The position numbers were made by a program, and so were the translations under genes. A stretch of DNA of 64,000 nt from Bordetella petrii (GTDB lineage: Bacteria > Pseudomonadota > Gammaproteobacteria > Burkholderiales > Burkholderiaceae_B). The DNA lies in the NCBI GenBank assembly GCA_017745595.1, contig WMBV01000013.1, positions 62,001 to 126,000 on the forward strand, read 5' to 3'. Below the pieces are notes generated by a model that made no database searches, was not told the origin of the DNA, and saw only the letters and a program-made list of their open reading frames with translations. Positions within the stretch are counted from its first letter, which is position 1. The number at the start of each line of letters is the position of its first letter. Of this stretch, positions 44,569 to 53,820 are shown one piece after another.

Positions 44569-45633
44569 ATGGCCCTAGTTTCCATGCGCCAGTTGCTCGA
44601 CCATGCCGCCGAGCACGGCTACGGCATTCCCGCGTTCAACGTCAACAACCTGGAACAGGTCCAGGCCATCATGGAAGCCGCGGCCGAAACCGACAGCCCG
44701 GTGATCATGCAGGCCTCGGCCGGCGCGCGCAAATACGCGGGCGAAGGCTTCCTGAAATACCTGATCCAGGCCGCGGTGGAATCCTATCCGCACATTCCGG
44801 TGGTCATGCACCAAGACCACGGCCAGTCGCCCAAGATTTGCCAGGGCGCCATCGACCTGGGCTTCTCCAGCGTCATGATGGACGGCTCGCTGAAAGAAGA
44901 CGGCAAGACCATCGCCGACTACGACTACAACGTCGAGGTCACCAAGAAAGTGGTCGACATCGCCCACAAGCTGGGCGTCACGGTCGAAGGCGAACTGGGC
45001 TGCCTGGGCTCGCTCGAAACCATGAAGGGCGACAAGGAAGACGGCCACGGCGCCGAAGGCACCATGACCATCGAACAGCTGCTCACCGACCCCGAGCAGG
45101 CCGCCGACTTCGTCCGCAAGACGCAGCTCGACGCGCTGGCCATCGCCATCGGCACCAGCCATGGCGCCTACAAGTTCACCCGCAAGCCCACCGGCGACAT
45201 CCTGTCGATCAAGCGCATCAAGGAAATCCACGCCCGCCTGCCCAACACCCACCTGGTGATGCACGGCAGCTCCAGCGTGCCGCAAGAGCTGCTGGCCGAG
45301 ATCCGCGAATTCGGCGGCGACATGAAAGAAACCTACGGCGTGCCGGTGGAAGAAATCCAGGAAGCCATCAAGTTCGGCGTGCGCAAGGTCAACATCGACA
45401 CCGACATCCGCCTGGCCATGACGGGCGCCATTCGCCGTTTCTTTGCCGAAAACCCCGGCAAGTTCGATCCGCGCGAATACCTGAAGCCGGCCCGCGCCGC
45501 CGCCAAGGCGATCTGCGTGCAGCGCTACACCCAGTTCGGCACCGCCGGCAACGCCAGCAAGATCAAGCCGCTGGCGCTGTCCGAAATGGCGCAGCAATAC
45601 GCCGCGGGCAAGCTGGCCCAGGTCGTGCAATAA
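44569..45633 (+). CDS. fbaA: Class II fructose-bisphosphate aldolase
   Basis: A 354-residue zinc-dependent aldolase of the Calvin-cycle subtype used for glycolysis and gluconeogenesis. [21 protein letters not shown], the zinc motif [26 protein letters not shown] and [17 protein letters not shown] are all present. CAGGAGGA lies upstream of the ATG. It interconverts fructose 1,6-bisphosphate with dihydroxyacetone phosphate and glyceraldehyde 3-phosphate in the cytosol. A stem-loop follows. Confidence 0.96.
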   Translation: MALVSMRQLLDHAAEHGYGIPAFNVNNLEQVQAIMEAAAETDSPVIMQASAGARKYAGEGFLKYLIQAAVESYPHIPVVMHQDHGQSPKICQGAIDLGFSSVMMDGSLKEDGKTIADYDYNVEVTKKVVDIAHKLGVTVEGELGCLGSLETMKGDKEDGHGAEGTMTIEQLLTDPEQAADFVRKTQLDALAIAIGTSHGAYKFTRKPTGDILSIKRIKEIHARLPNTHLVMHGSSSVPQELLAEIREFGGDMKETYGVPVEEIQEAIKFGVRKVNIDTDIRLAMTGAIRRFFAENPGKFDPREYLKPARAAAKAICVQRYTQFGTAGNASKIKPLALSEMAQQYAAGKLAQVVQ

Positions 45634-45651
45634 ACCCTGCCTGATCAGGGC

Positions 45652-45677
45652 CGGCGCCGCCCGCGCGGGTGGCGCCG
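45652..45677. terminator. Stem-loop between fbaA and the convergent GFA gene
   Basis: CGGCGCCGCCC pairs with GGGTGGCGCCG (one G-U) around a GCGC loop. No T-tract, but the position between convergent genes suits a bidirectional terminator. Confidence 0.45.
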
Positions 45678-45690
45678 GGCGGCCGGCCCC

Positions 45691-46119
45691 TCAGCCCGGC
45701 GAGTTGCGTGCAAAGCACGGTATCGTGGTGTCGATGTGATGCCACGAGGGCGCGGAATCTGTCCAAAGTGCCATGCCGGCCCGGAATTGCTCCGGCTCAT
45801 CGAGCGACCCGACCTTTACTATGGCATAGCCGGCATCTTTGGGGCCTCCGAATAGCGGCGTGCCGCAGTCGCGGCAGAAACTGCGGATGACCGTGTTTCC
45901 CGAATCGCCTCGATAACTGTATTCATGCGCCCGGCCCTGCAGCACCTGCAGCGCGGTAGGGGCCACCACCAGGGCATGCGCGGGCGCGCCGCCGCTTGCA
46001 TACTGGCAATCGCGGCAATGGCAGGTTGCCGCCATCATGGGTTCGGCTGTGATCGCATAGCGGATGGCGCCGCAGTGGCAGCCGCCGGTCAGTGCAGCGA
46101 ACTCGCGTTCTGGGGGCAT
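45691..46119 (-). CDS. GFA-family zinc protein
   Basis: A 142-residue GFA-domain protein. Zinc cysteines are in GGCHCGAIRYAI, TCHCRDCQYASGG and SFCRDCGTPLFGG, all intact, unlike the frameshifted family member at 22.2-22.6 kb. The family is named after glutathione-dependent formaldehyde activation, but most members have no proven reaction. ATG 46119 is preceded by GAGGAGCC. Confidence 0.88.
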   Translation of the reverse strand: MPPEREFAALTGGCHCGAIRYAITAEPMMAATCHCRDCQYASGGAPAHALVVAPTALQVLQGRAHEYSYRGDSGNTVIRSFCRDCGTPLFGGPKDAGYAIVKVGSLDEPEQFRAGMALWTDSAPSWHHIDTTIPCFARNSPG

Positions 46120-46522
46120 GAGGGCTCCTCGATGAAAGTGTGGGTAGGCTAAACGATGCGGGTGTTTTTTGCTGTTTCAGTTCGTTGAGAGTTCGCATCG
46201 CGTTTTCCCTTCAGGGGTCAGGCTTCCACAGGGTGCCTGACTACTATCGCCAGGTCGTCAGGTGTCTGACTCCCGCCAGGGTGTCAGACACCGAAGCATG
46301 TAGAGACCGGCGCAATACAGTGGTGTCTGACACCCTGGCGGGAGTCAGACACCTGGGCTGAGGGCGCCTGCATGCGCCCGAGCCCGACGGACGTACGCCG
46401 CTCGCCTCTGCCCAAGCCCACCGGGACGGGGCAAGAAAACCCGACCCCATTCCACAGCCCCATCTCTGACGCGCCGCCGGCATTTGCAGTAACCTATGCC
46501 CATTTTCGCCATAGGCCGATTC
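46120..46522. repeat. Intergenic region with dispersed hairpin element, copy D
   Basis: Arms at 46259-46355 flank a unique spacer; both arms carry the same extra base (GCCAGG on the left, CCTGGC on the right). A partial, diverged arm precedes it at 46214-46240. The rest, up to purC, holds its promoter; no gene is seen. Confidence 0.82.
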
Positions 46523-47404
46523 GTGACTTCCGCCCTGCACCAATCCAGCATCAAGTCCCTGCCGCTACTGGGTCGCGGCAAAGTGCGCGACATGTACGCC
46601 GTGGGCGACGACAAACTGCTGATCGTCGCTTCCGACCGCATTTCCGCGTTCGACGTCATCCTTGACGACCCCATTCCCGGCAAGGGCCAGGTGCTGACCG
46701 AGCTTACCGAGTTCTGGCTGCGCAAGCTGGCCCATATTCTGCCCAACCACTCCACCGGCATACGCGCCGAAGACGTGGTGGCGCCCGACGAAGTCGAGCA
46801 AGTGCGCGGCCGCGCCGTCGTGGTCAAGCGCCTGAAGCCGATTTTGGTCGAGGCCGTGGCGCGCGGCTACCTGATCGGCTCGGGCTGGAAAGATTACCAG
46901 GCCACCGGCTCGCTGTGCGGCATCCAATTGCCCGCCGGCCTGCAGCAGGCCAGCAAGCTGCCCGAACCCATTTTCACCCCGGCGGCCAAAGCCGAATTCG
47001 GCATGCACGACGAAAACGTCGACTTCGCCCACGTCGTCAAAGAAGTCGGCCAGGACATGGCCGAGCGCATCCGCGACGTCACCTTGCGCCTGTACACCGA
47101 GGCCGCCCAGTTCGCGGCCACCAAGGGCATCATCATCGCCGACACCAAATTCGAATTCGGCCTCGACGACGACGGCACCCTGTACCTGATGGACGAAGTG
47201 CTCACGCCCGATTCCTCGCGTTTCTGGCCGGCCGACGGCTACGCCGTGGGTATCAGCCCGCCGTCGTTCGACAAGCAGTTCGTGCGCGACTGGCTCGAAA
47301 CCCAGACCTGGGACAAGACCCCGCCGGCCCCGCGCCTGCCGCAAGACGTGCTGCAGAAAACCGCCGCCAAGTACCGCGAAGCCCTCGACCGGCTGATGGC
47401 CTGA
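46523..47404 (+). CDS. purC: Phosphoribosylaminoimidazole-succinocarboxamide synthase
   Basis: A 293-residue SAICAR synthetase of purine synthesis. [31 protein letters not shown]-type N-terminus, [28 protein letters not shown] and [12 protein letters not shown] are diagnostic. GTG 46523 (TSALHQSS) with AGG upstream is chosen because the family begins here; an in-frame ATG at 46496 adds nine residues. purE and purK follow about 1.1 kb downstream, after dsbB. Confidence 0.94.
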   Translation: MTSALHQSSIKSLPLLGRGKVRDMYAVGDDKLLIVASDRISAFDVILDDPIPGKGQVLTELTEFWLRKLAHILPNHSTGIRAEDVVAPDEVEQVRGRAVVVKRLKPILVEAVARGYLIGSGWKDYQATGSLCGIQLPAGLQQASKLPEPIFTPAAKAEFGMHDENVDFAHVVKEVGQDMAERIRDVTLRLYTEAAQFAATKGIIIADTKFEFGLDDDGTLYLMDEVLTPDSSRFWPADGYAVGISPPSFDKQFVRDWLETQTWDKTPPAPRLPQDVLQKTAAKYREALDRLMA

Positions 47405-47716
47405 AGTGAAAGTCCCACCCCGAAGCGCTGCGTGCATCCATCTCGGACAGGTGTCAGGCTCCATAGGTGCCTGACACCGCTGTATGCGGAAAATCTCGGT
47501 CAAGTTTCGGTGTCTGACACCCTGCGGGAGTCAGACACCTATGAGGCGAGCGACGCCGCATCCGTTTCATCCCGGGCGGGTCGCACAACCCGCGGTGAAG
47601 CACTGACACCAGAGTGGGTCAATCGCCCGAAATAGGGCGGTTTGCCCGCCTTATTTGCCCGCTGGCGCAACGCAATATTTCGTATCGTAACGATCGACCT
47701 CCGGAGGATCGATCGC
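47405..47716. repeat. Intergenic region with dispersed hairpin element, copy E
   Basis: Arms at 47448-47540. The left arm is the AGG/CCT stem variant (GGTGTCAGGC with GCCTGACACC); the right arm is the common TCTGAC variant. Downstream is an AT-richer promoter-like stretch and the hairpin at 47691-47715. Confidence 0.82.
47691..47715 (+). promoter_or_regulatory. Near-perfect palindrome covering the ribosome-binding site
   Basis: CGATCGACCTCC pairs with GGAGG-A-TCGATCG, one bulged A. The GGAGG Shine-Dalgarno of the DUF5993 gene (ATG 47717) is fully inside the stem. Could gate translation of the small membrane protein and dsbB, or be a DNA operator. Confidence 0.5.
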
Positions 47717-47875
47717 ATGATCATGATGTTGCCCTTTCTGACCAGCGCCCTGGCGGTGTGGTACGGCATGCTCGGCAAGCGCCGGCCCTGCTTCACATTG
47801 TGGCTGGCGACGCTGCTGATCTTCATGGCCGGCGCCCGCCTGTACCTGGCCGAGCCCTTCGCGCTGGTTCTGTAG
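47717..47875 (+). CDS. DUF5993 small membrane protein
   Basis: A 52-residue protein with two hydrophobic segments (MMLPFLTSALAVWYGML and TLWLATLLIFMAGARLYL), matching the DUF5993 family that commonly precedes DsbB-like genes. Likely an inner-membrane partner of the neighbouring oxidoreductase. GGAGG lies nine bases before ATG 47717. Ten bases upstream of dsbB. Confidence 0.8.
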   Translation: MIMMLPFLTSALAVWYGMLGKRRPCFTLWLATLLIFMAGARLYLAEPFALVL

Positions 47876-47885
47876 CGCGGCCTGA

Positions 47886-48455
47886 ATGAGCGCGCTCTTT
47901 TCACTGAATCCGGCCCGGGGTTCGCGCATCATCAATACCCTGGCGCTGCTGGGCATCAGCGTCCTGCTGTATGCCGCCTTTCTCTGGCAAATATTGTTCG
48001 ACACCGCGCCTTGCCCGCTGTGCCTGCTGCAGCGCGCCGCGTTCGCCATGGCCGGAATAGGGCTGCTGCTGAACATCCGCCTGGGCCCCTCGCCGCTGCA
48101 TTACGCCATGGTCATCGCCGCCACGCTGGGGGGGCTGGTGGCGGCCGCCAACCTGCTGCGCGCGCAGGCAGGCGCGCCCGACGGGCCGCCGCTGCTCGGC
48201 ATGTCGATCCATTCCTGGACTTTCCTGGCGTTTTGCGCGCTGCTGGTGTTTTGCGTACTGATGCTGGCGGCCGACCGCAAATGGGGCGACAACGACCGCA
48301 AGAAACCCGTGGCGCTGCCGGCCCTGATCGTCATGGGGCTGTTCTTGCTGGCCATCCTGGCCAATGTGGCGGTGGCCTCGCCGCAGTGCGGGGCGGCCGG
48401 ATGCCCGGACGGCCCCGCGCGGCAGGCCGTAGTGGCGCCCGCCGGCGGCGGCTAG
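47886..48455 (+). CDS. dsbB: DsbB-like disulfide bond formation protein B
   Basis: A 189-residue inner-membrane protein with about five hydrophobic segments. The quinone-proximal pair is CPLC (Cys43, Cys46), followed by the conserved LLQR. The second pair of canonical DsbB, in a periplasmic loop, is absent; instead Cys168 and Cys173 (SPQCGAAGC) follow the last helix. It presumably reoxidises a DsbA-type thiol oxidase. Co-transcribed with DUF5993. Confidence 0.82.
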   Translation: MSALFSLNPARGSRIINTLALLGISVLLYAAFLWQILFDTAPCPLCLLQRAAFAMAGIGLLLNIRLGPSPLHYAMVIAATLGGLVAAANLLRAQAGAPDGPPLLGMSIHSWTFLAFCALLVFCVLMLAADRKWGDNDRKKPVALPALIVMGLFLLAILANVAVASPQCGAAGCPDGPARQAVVAPAGGG

Positions 48456-48551
48456 CCGGCGGCGCGGCCGGGCCGGGTAAAATACTTGGTTTTCCGCCCG
48501 CGGCATTGCCCGCGCGGTGCCCGCCCGCCTTTCCGCCTTGCCGACTCTGCC

Positions 48552-49073
48552 ATGACGACTTCCTCTTCCGTACCCGCGCCGGCCGCCCCCGTGGTGGGCG
48601 TGATCATGGGTTCCTCCAGCGACTGGGACATCATGAAACACGCCGTGGCCATGCTGGAAGAATTCGGCGTGCCGCACGAAACGCGCGTCATCTCGGCCCA
48701 CCGCATGCCGCAAGACATGGCCGACTACGGCGCCGCGGCCCGCGCGCGCGGCCTGCGCGGCATCATCGCGGGCGCCGGCGGCGCGGCGCACCTGCCCGGC
48801 ATGATGGCCGCCCTGACCGAAGTGCCGGTGTTCGGCGTGCCCGTCCCGTCCCGCTACCTGCGCGGCGAAGATTCCCTGCTGTCCATCGTGCAGATGCCCA
48901 AGGGCGTGCCCGTGGCTACCTTCGCCATCGGCGAGGCCGGCGCGGCCAACGCGGCCTTGCACGTCATTGCCACGCTGGCCGCCACCGACGACGCCCTGCA
49001 TCGCCAACTGGTGGCGTTCCGCGCGCGCCAGACCGAAACGGCCCGCAATATGGTGGTGCCCCCGCAGCCCTGA
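48552..49073 (+). CDS. purE: N5-carboxyaminoimidazole ribonucleotide mutase
   Basis: A 173-residue class I Pur[25 protein letters not shown] (active-site His), [11 protein letters not shown] and [19 protein letters not shown] are conserved. It converts N5-CAIR to CAIR in purine synthesis. It is 37 bases upstream of purK and acts directly after it. Confidence 0.95.
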   Translation: MTTSSSVPAPAAPVVGVIMGSSSDWDIMKHAVAMLEEFGVPHETRVISAHRMPQDMADYGAAARARGLRGIIAGAGGAAHLPGMMAALTEVPVFGVPVPSRYLRGEDSLLSIVQMPKGVPVATFAIGEAGAANAALHVIATLAATDDALHRQLVAFRARQTETARNMVVPPQP

Positions 49074-49110
49074 CCTAGCCATGCGTTCTTCAATGGACGC
49101 GTCTCTCCGT

Positions 49111-50301
49111 ATGACATCAACGACTGATTCCTTCACGATCGCGCCCGGCGGCTGGCTGGGCTTGCTGGGCGGCGGCCAGTTGGGCCGCATGTTCTGCCAT
49201 GCCGCGCAAAGCCTGGGCTACCGCGTCGCGGTGCTCGATCCGGCCGCCGATGGCCCGGCCGCCATGGTGGCCGACCGCCACATCCAGGCGGCCTATGACG
49301 ACCCCGCCGCCCTGGCCCAGCTGGCGCAGCTCTGCCGCGCGGTGACCACCGAATTCGAAAACGTGCCGGCCGACAGCCTGCGCGCGCTGGCCGCCCAGTG
49401 CCGGGTCAGTCCGGCGGCCGACGCGGTGGCCATCGTGCAGGACCGCAACGCCGAAAAGGCCTTCATCGCCGCGCAAGGCATTCCGGTGGCGCCGCATGCC
49501 GCCGTCCGCGCCGAGCAAGACCTGCGCGACGCGCCCGATTCGCTGTTTCCCGGCATTCTGAAAGTGGCCCGGCTGGGCTACGACGGCAAGGGCCAGGCGC
49601 GCATCGCCACCCGCGCCGAGGCGCTGGCCGCCTTTGCCGATTTCGGCGGCGTGCCGTGCGTGCTCGAAGCCCTGATGCCGCTCGACTACGAAATCTCGGT
49701 GGTGCTGGCGCGCGGCTTCGATGGCAGCGACGTGGTGTTCCCGGTGGCGCGCAATCTGCACCGCGACGGCATCCTGGCGGTGTCCACCGTGGCGGCCGCC
49801 GACGGCGATGCCGCGCATGCGCGGCGCCAGGCGCAGGCCACCGACGCGGCGCGCGCCATTGCCCGCGGGCTGGGCTACCATGGCGTGCTGTGCGTCGAGT
49901 TTTTCGTCCTGACCGACGGCAGCCTGGTGGTCAACGAAATCGCCCCGCGCCCGCACAACAGCGGGCACTACACGCTGAACGCCTGCCTGACCAGCCAGTT
50001 CGAACAACAGGCGCGCGCCATGGCCGGGCAGCCGCTGGGCAGCACCGCGCTGCTGGCGCCGGCCGTCATGCTGAACATCCTGGGCGACGTCTGGTTCGAG
50101 CCCGGCGCCACGGCGCCGCGCGAACCCGACTGGGCGGCCGTGCTGGCCGTGCCGACGGCCAAGCTGCATTTGTACGGCAAGCACGAAGCCCGGCGCGGCC
50201 GCAAGATGGGCCACGTCACCGTGGTGGCCGCCACGCTCGAGCAGGCCCGCGCCGACGCCGCGCGCGTCGCGGCGGCACTGGGCATGGCCGCGCCCGAATA
50301 A
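49111..50301 (+). CDS. purK: N5-carboxyaminoimidazole ribonucleotide synthase
   Basis: A 396-residue ATP-grasp enzyme. [16 protein letters not shown] starts the fold; [37 protein letters not shown] and [16 protein letters not shown] are the ATP-grasp core. It carboxylates AIR with bicarbonate and ATP. Three in-frame ATGs are possible (49081, 49093, 49111); the last matches the usual N-terminus. Linked with purE. Confidence 0.95.
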   Translation: MTSTTDSFTIAPGGWLGLLGGGQLGRMFCHAAQSLGYRVAVLDPAADGPAAMVADRHIQAAYDDPAALAQLAQLCRAVTTEFENVPADSLRALAAQCRVSPAADAVAIVQDRNAEKAFIAAQGIPVAPHAAVRAEQDLRDAPDSLFPGILKVARLGYDGKGQARIATRAEALAAFADFGGVPCVLEALMPLDYEISVVLARGFDGSDVVFPVARNLHRDGILAVSTVAAADGDAAHARRQAQATDAARAIARGLGYHGVLCVEFFVLTDGSLVVNEIAPRPHNSGHYTLNACLTSQFEQQARAMAGQPLGSTALLAPAVMLNILGDVWFEPGATAPREPDWAAVLAVPTAKLHLYGKHEARRGRKMGHVTVVAATLEQARADAARVAAALGMAAPE

Positions 50302-50307
50302 AATCTT

Positions 50308-51366
50308 ATGTCCACGCCTGTTTACGCCGTTCCCGACCAGGCCGCCATCGCCCGCGCGGCCGAGCGCCTGCTGGCCGGCGAACTGGTCGCGTTTCCCACC
50401 GAAACCGTCTATGGCCTGGGCGCCGATGCGCAGAATCCGCAAGCGGTGGCGCGCATCTACGCCGCCAAGGGCCGCCCGGCGAACCATCCGGTCATCGTGC
50501 ACGTCGCGCCGGGGGCCGACCTGGGCTATTGGGCCCGCGACATCCCCGCCCAGGCCCGCCAGCTCATCGACGCCTTCTGGCCCGGGCCGCTGACGCTGAT
50601 CCTGCCGCGCGCGCCGCATGTCGGCGCGGCGGTCAGCGGCGGACAAGACAGCATCGGCCTGCGTTGCCCCTCGCATCCGGTGGCGCAGGCGCTGCTGGCC
50701 GCCTTCGCGGCCGGCAAGCCGGGCGGGCACGGCGGCGTGGCCGCGCCGTCGGCCAACAAGTTCGGGCAAGTGTCGCCCACGCAGGCCGAACACGTGCGGC
50801 GCGAGTTCCCGCAAGAAGTCGCGCAGGGCATGCCGGTGCTCGATGGCGGGCCCGCGCAGGTGGGCATCGAATCCACCATCATCGATCTGTCGCGGCTGGG
50901 GCAGGGCGTGGGCCCGGTGCTGCTGCGGCCGGGGCATGTCACGCCGGCGCAGATCCAGGACGTACTGGGCGTGCCGGTAGGGCTGCCCGACGCCGCCGCG
51001 CCGCGCGCCTCGGGCACTCTGAAGGCCCACTACGCGCCGCATACGCCGCTGGAACTGCTCGCGCCGCGGGCCCTGGCCGCCGCGGCGCGCGGACAGGGCC
51101 TGCCCGCCGGCCGCGTCGCCATCGTGGCATTCGGCGCGGCGCCCGCCGGCCTGGATGCGCGGGTGGACTGGCATCCGGTCCCGGACGACGCGGGCCGCTA
51201 CGCCCAGGCGCTGTACGCGATGCTGCGCGAACTCGACGGCGGCGGCTACGCGCGCATCCTGGTGCAGGCCCCGCCGGCCGACGATGCCTGGCGGGCCGTC
51301 AACGACCGCATCGGCCGCGCCGCCGCCGCCTTCACGCTGGACACCAGCGGGTTGCCGGGGACGTGA
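50308..51366 (+). CDS. tsaC: L-threonylcarbamoyladenylate synthase
   Basis: A 352-residue Sua5-type protein: YrdC domain (about residues 10-200, with GLGADAQNP, the K-x-R motif KGRPANHPVIVHV and SIGLRCPSHP) plus the C-terminal Sua5 domain (SGTLKAHYAPHTPLELL). It makes threonylcarbamoyl-AMP for t6A37 of tRNA. It starts six bases after purK. A repeat-rich gap follows. Confidence 0.93.
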   Translation: MSTPVYAVPDQAAIARAAERLLAGELVAFPTETVYGLGADAQNPQAVARIYAAKGRPANHPVIVHVAPGADLGYWARDIPAQARQLIDAFWPGPLTLILPRAPHVGAAVSGGQDSIGLRCPSHPVAQALLAAFAAGKPGGHGGVAAPSANKFGQVSPTQAEHVRREFPQEVAQGMPVLDGGPAQVGIESTIIDLSRLGQGVGPVLLRPGHVTPAQIQDVLGVPVGLPDAAAPRASGTLKAHYAPHTPLELLAPRALAAAARGQGLPAGRVAIVAFGAAPAGLDARVDWHPVPDDAGRYAQALYAMLRELDGGGYARILVQAPPADDAWRAVNDRIGRAAAAFTLDTSGLPGT

Positions 51367-51629
51367 TCCGCATTAGGCCAGGTGTATCAGGGCCAGGTGT
51401 CTGACTCCCGCAGGGTGTCAGACACCGATGTGTACGAACGCCGTGCGCCTGCTTCGGTGTCTGACACCCTGCGGGAGTCAGACACCTGAACCGATCTGCG
51501 GGAGTCAGACACCTGAACCGATCTGCGGGAGTCAGACACCTGAACCGATCTGCGGGAGTCAGACACCTGAACCGACCTGAACCGGTGTCAGGCACCTGAG
51601 CCAACTTGCACGAACGCCCGCCCGCATCT
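51367..51629. repeat. Dispersed hairpin element, copy F, with a tandem extension
   Basis: Arms at 51394-51487 form a standard copy (left and right arms exact complements). The right-arm end and the bases after it are then repeated in tandem to 51578, and a diverged half arm follows to 51600. No gene is seen between tsaC and the IclR gene. Confidence 0.85.
51471..51578. repeat. Four tandem 27-base units
   Basis: The unit begins GCGGGAGTCAGACACCTG and ends AACCGATCT. Units at 51471, 51498 and 51525 are identical; the fourth, at 51552, has one change (GACCT). There are no spacers, so it is not a CRISPR. It arises from the right arm of copy F, probably by slippage. Confidence 0.9.
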
Positions 51630-52457
51630 TTACAGCACCAGGAACTGGCCCAGCCGGTCGGCCGCCGCTTGCATGGGGCCCAGGTATTCGCTGGCGAGCT
51701 GCGCCAGCGGCACGCGCGGCGATTTCACGCTGACGTTCAGGCCGCCGCAGGCCTTGCCGCTGGCCGCGCGCACGGGCACGCCGATGGCGCGCACGTTCAG
51801 GTCGATTTCCTGGTCGACCACGGCATAGCCTTGTTCGCGCACCCGCGCGATGATCTCGCGCAGGCGCACGGGCGAGGTCTCGGTGAATTCGGTATAGGGC
51901 GCCAGTTCGGCGGTTTCGAAATAGCGGTCCAGCGCGGCGGGCGGCAGCTGCGCCAGCATCACGCGCCCGATGGTCGTGCAGTAGGCCGGCAGGCGGCTGC
52001 CCAGGCCCAGCGTGGTGGCCAGGATGCGGTGCACTTCCGAACGCGCCAGGTACAGCACTTCGTTGCCTTCCATGATGGCCAGGGCGCAGGTCTGGTTCAC
52101 CGTGGCGCTCAGTTCTTCCAGTACCGGCTGCGCCAGCGACACAAAGGGCGTGGACGAGAAATACGCATGACCCAGGCTCAGGATCAGCGGCGTCAGGACA
52201 TAGTGGCGGCCCTGCTGTTCGGCAAAGCCCAGGCGGATCAGCGTATGCAGGCAGCGCTGCGTGACCGCGCGCGGCAAGCCGGCGCGGCGGCTGAGGTCGG
52301 CGGCGGTCTGCGGATAGCGGCGTTCGCCGAAGGCGCGGATCACGCGCAGGCCGCGCGACAGCGTCAGCATGAAGTCCGGATCGCCGCGGAAGCGGTCGGG
52401 ATGTTCGTCGGCGGGCAGCGGTGCGGCGTAATCGTGCGGAGGAGGCGGGGTGCGCAT
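51630..52457 (-). CDS. IclR-family regulator, PcaR/PcaU type
   Basis: A 275-residue IclR protein. FMLTLSRGLRVIRAFGERRYPQTAADLSRRAGLPRAVTQRCL is the winged helix; GSRLPAYCTTIGRVMLAQL and VDQEIDLNVRAIGVPVRA are the ligand domain of the PcaR/PcaU/CatR subgroup. It is the last gene of a leftward operon and starts on the stop of the CoA-transferase beta gene. It likely regulates this operon, which encodes a beta-ketoadipate-type CoA transferase. Confidence 0.88.
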   Translation of the reverse strand: MRTPPPPHDYAAPLPADEHPDRFRGDPDFMLTLSRGLRVIRAFGERRYPQTAADLSRRAGLPRAVTQRCLHTLIRLGFAEQQGRHYVLTPLILSLGHAYFSSTPFVSLAQPVLEELSATVNQTCALAIMEGNEVLYLARSEVHRILATTLGLGSRLPAYCTTIGRVMLAQLPPAALDRYFETAELAPYTEFTETSPVRLREIIARVREQGYAVVDQEIDLNVRAIGVPVRAASGKACGGLNVSVKSPRVPLAQLASEYLGPMQAAADRLGQFLVL

Positions 52458-53113
52458 CAGGCGGCGCGCAGCGGCGCACCGGTGCGCGACTGCAGCGTTT
52501 GCAGGGTGAGGCCGTCGATCATATCGCGAACCACCAGCCCGCCGGGCGTGACGTCGATCACCGCCAGGTCGGTATAGATGCGGTCGACCACGCCCGCGCC
52601 GGTCAGGGGCAGGGTGCAGCGCTGCACGATCTTGGGCGCGCCGTTCTTGGTGTTGTGTTCCATCATGATGTAGACGCGCCGCGCGCCCACCGCCAGGTCC
52701 ATCGCGCCGCCCACCGCGGGCGGTTCGCCGGCGCGCCCCAGCGACCAGTTGGCCAGGTCGCCGGTGGCCGACACCTGCATGCCGCCCATGACGCAGATGT
52801 CCAGGTGGCCGCCGCGCATCATGGCGAACGAATCGGCATGATGGAAAAACGCGCCGCCCCGCAGCAGCGTGACGGGCTGCTTGCCGGCGTTGATCAGGTC
52901 GAGGTCGGCGGCTTCGGGGGCGGGCGGCGGGCCCATGCCCAGGATGCCGTTCTCGCTGTGCAGCACGATTTCGCGATCCGGCGGCAGGTGGCCCGCGATC
53001 AGCACCGGCATGCCGATGCCCAGGTTCACGTAGCTGCCGTCGGGAATGTCTTGCGCCACGCGCCGCGCCAGTTGCTCGCGGGTCAAGGGCTGGAAGCTCG
53101 AATTCGCGCTCAT
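52457..53113 (-). CDS. 3-oxoacid CoA-transferase, subunit B
   Basis: A 218-residue beta subunit. The catalytic glutamate is in LHSENGILGMG. GGAFFHHADSFAMMRGGHLDICVMGGMQV, YIMMEHNTKNGAPKIV and LTGAGVVDRIYTDLAVIDV are conserved, as in PcaJ/ScoB. With subunit A it moves CoA from succinyl-CoA to a 3-oxo acid such as 3-oxoadipate. The PcaR-like neighbour favours a PcaIJ role, but the substrate is unproven. Confidence 0.87.
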   Translation of the reverse strand: MSANSSFQPLTREQLARRVAQDIPDGSYVNLGIGMPVLIAGHLPPDREIVLHSENGILGMGPPPAPEAADLDLINAGKQPVTLLRGGAFFHHADSFAMMRGGHLDICVMGGMQVSATGDLANWSLGRAGEPPAVGGAMDLAVGARRVYIMMEHNTKNGAPKIVQRCTLPLTGAGVVDRIYTDLAVIDVTPGGLVVRDMIDGLTLQTLQSRTGAPLRAA

Positions 53114-53120
53114 GGCTGGC

Positions 53121-53801
53121 TCAGCTGGAAAAGCTTGGGTTGGCCACCACCGCCACCCGGTGCACGAAGATGCCGGGGGTCACGATGGACTCGGGCGGCA
53201 GGTCGCCCAGTTCGGCGCGCTGGCGCACTTGCACGATAGTGGTGGCCGCCGCCATGCACATCACCGGGCCGAAGTTGCGGGCGCTCATGCGGTAAGTCAG
53301 GTTGCCCCAGCGGTCGGCGCGGTCGGCCTGCACCAGCGCAAAATCGCCGTGCAGCGGCTTTTCGAAAACATAGTGGCGCCCGTCGATCTCGCGGGTTTCT
53401 TTGCCGGCGGCAAGCTCGGTGCCGTACGCCGTGGGCGTGTAGAAACCGCCCAGGCCGGCGCCGGCCGCGCGCAGGCGCTCGGCGATGGTGCCCTGGGGCA
53501 CGCATTCCAGTTCGATCCGGCCACGCCGGTACAGGTCGTCGAACACCCACGAATGCGAGGCCTTGGGAAACGAGCAGATCATCTTGCGCACGCGGCCGGC
53601 CTTGATCAGCGCGGCCAGGCCGGTTTCGTGGTTGCCGGCGTTATTGTTGACGACGGTGAGTTCACGCGCACCCTGGTCGATCAGGGCATGCAGCAGGTCG
53701 GTGGGCATGCCCGCGCCCCCGAACCCGCCCACCAAGAGCGTGGCCCCGTCGTGGATGTCGGCGACCGCCTCGGCGGGCGAGGGAACGAATTTATCGATCA
53801 C
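53121..53801 (-). CDS. 3-oxoacid CoA-transferase, subunit A
   Basis: A 226-residue alpha subunit. LLVGGFGGAGMPTDLLHALIDQG is the CoA-binding glycine loop; VFEKPLHGDFALVQADRADRWGNLTYRMSARNF follows. PcaI/ScoA type. Seven bases upstream of subunit B. Preceded by a Bug receptor in the same operon, so the imported acid may be the CoA acceptor's precursor. Confidence 0.87.
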   Translation of the reverse strand: MIDKFVPSPAEAVADIHDGATLLVGGFGGAGMPTDLLHALIDQGARELTVVNNNAGNHETGLAALIKAGRVRKMICSFPKASHSWVFDDLYRRGRIELECVPQGTIAERLRAAGAGLGGFYTPTAYGTELAAGKETREIDGRHYVFEKPLHGDFALVQADRADRWGNLTYRMSARNFGPVMCMAAATTIVQVRQRAELGDLPPESIVTPGIFVHRVAVVANPSFSS

Positions 53802-53820
53802 GATGCGCGTCCTGCGAGCC

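Noticed and set aside
51471-51578. Possible CRISPR array
   Set aside because: The 27-base units abut without spacers and derive from a dispersed repeat; no cas genes.
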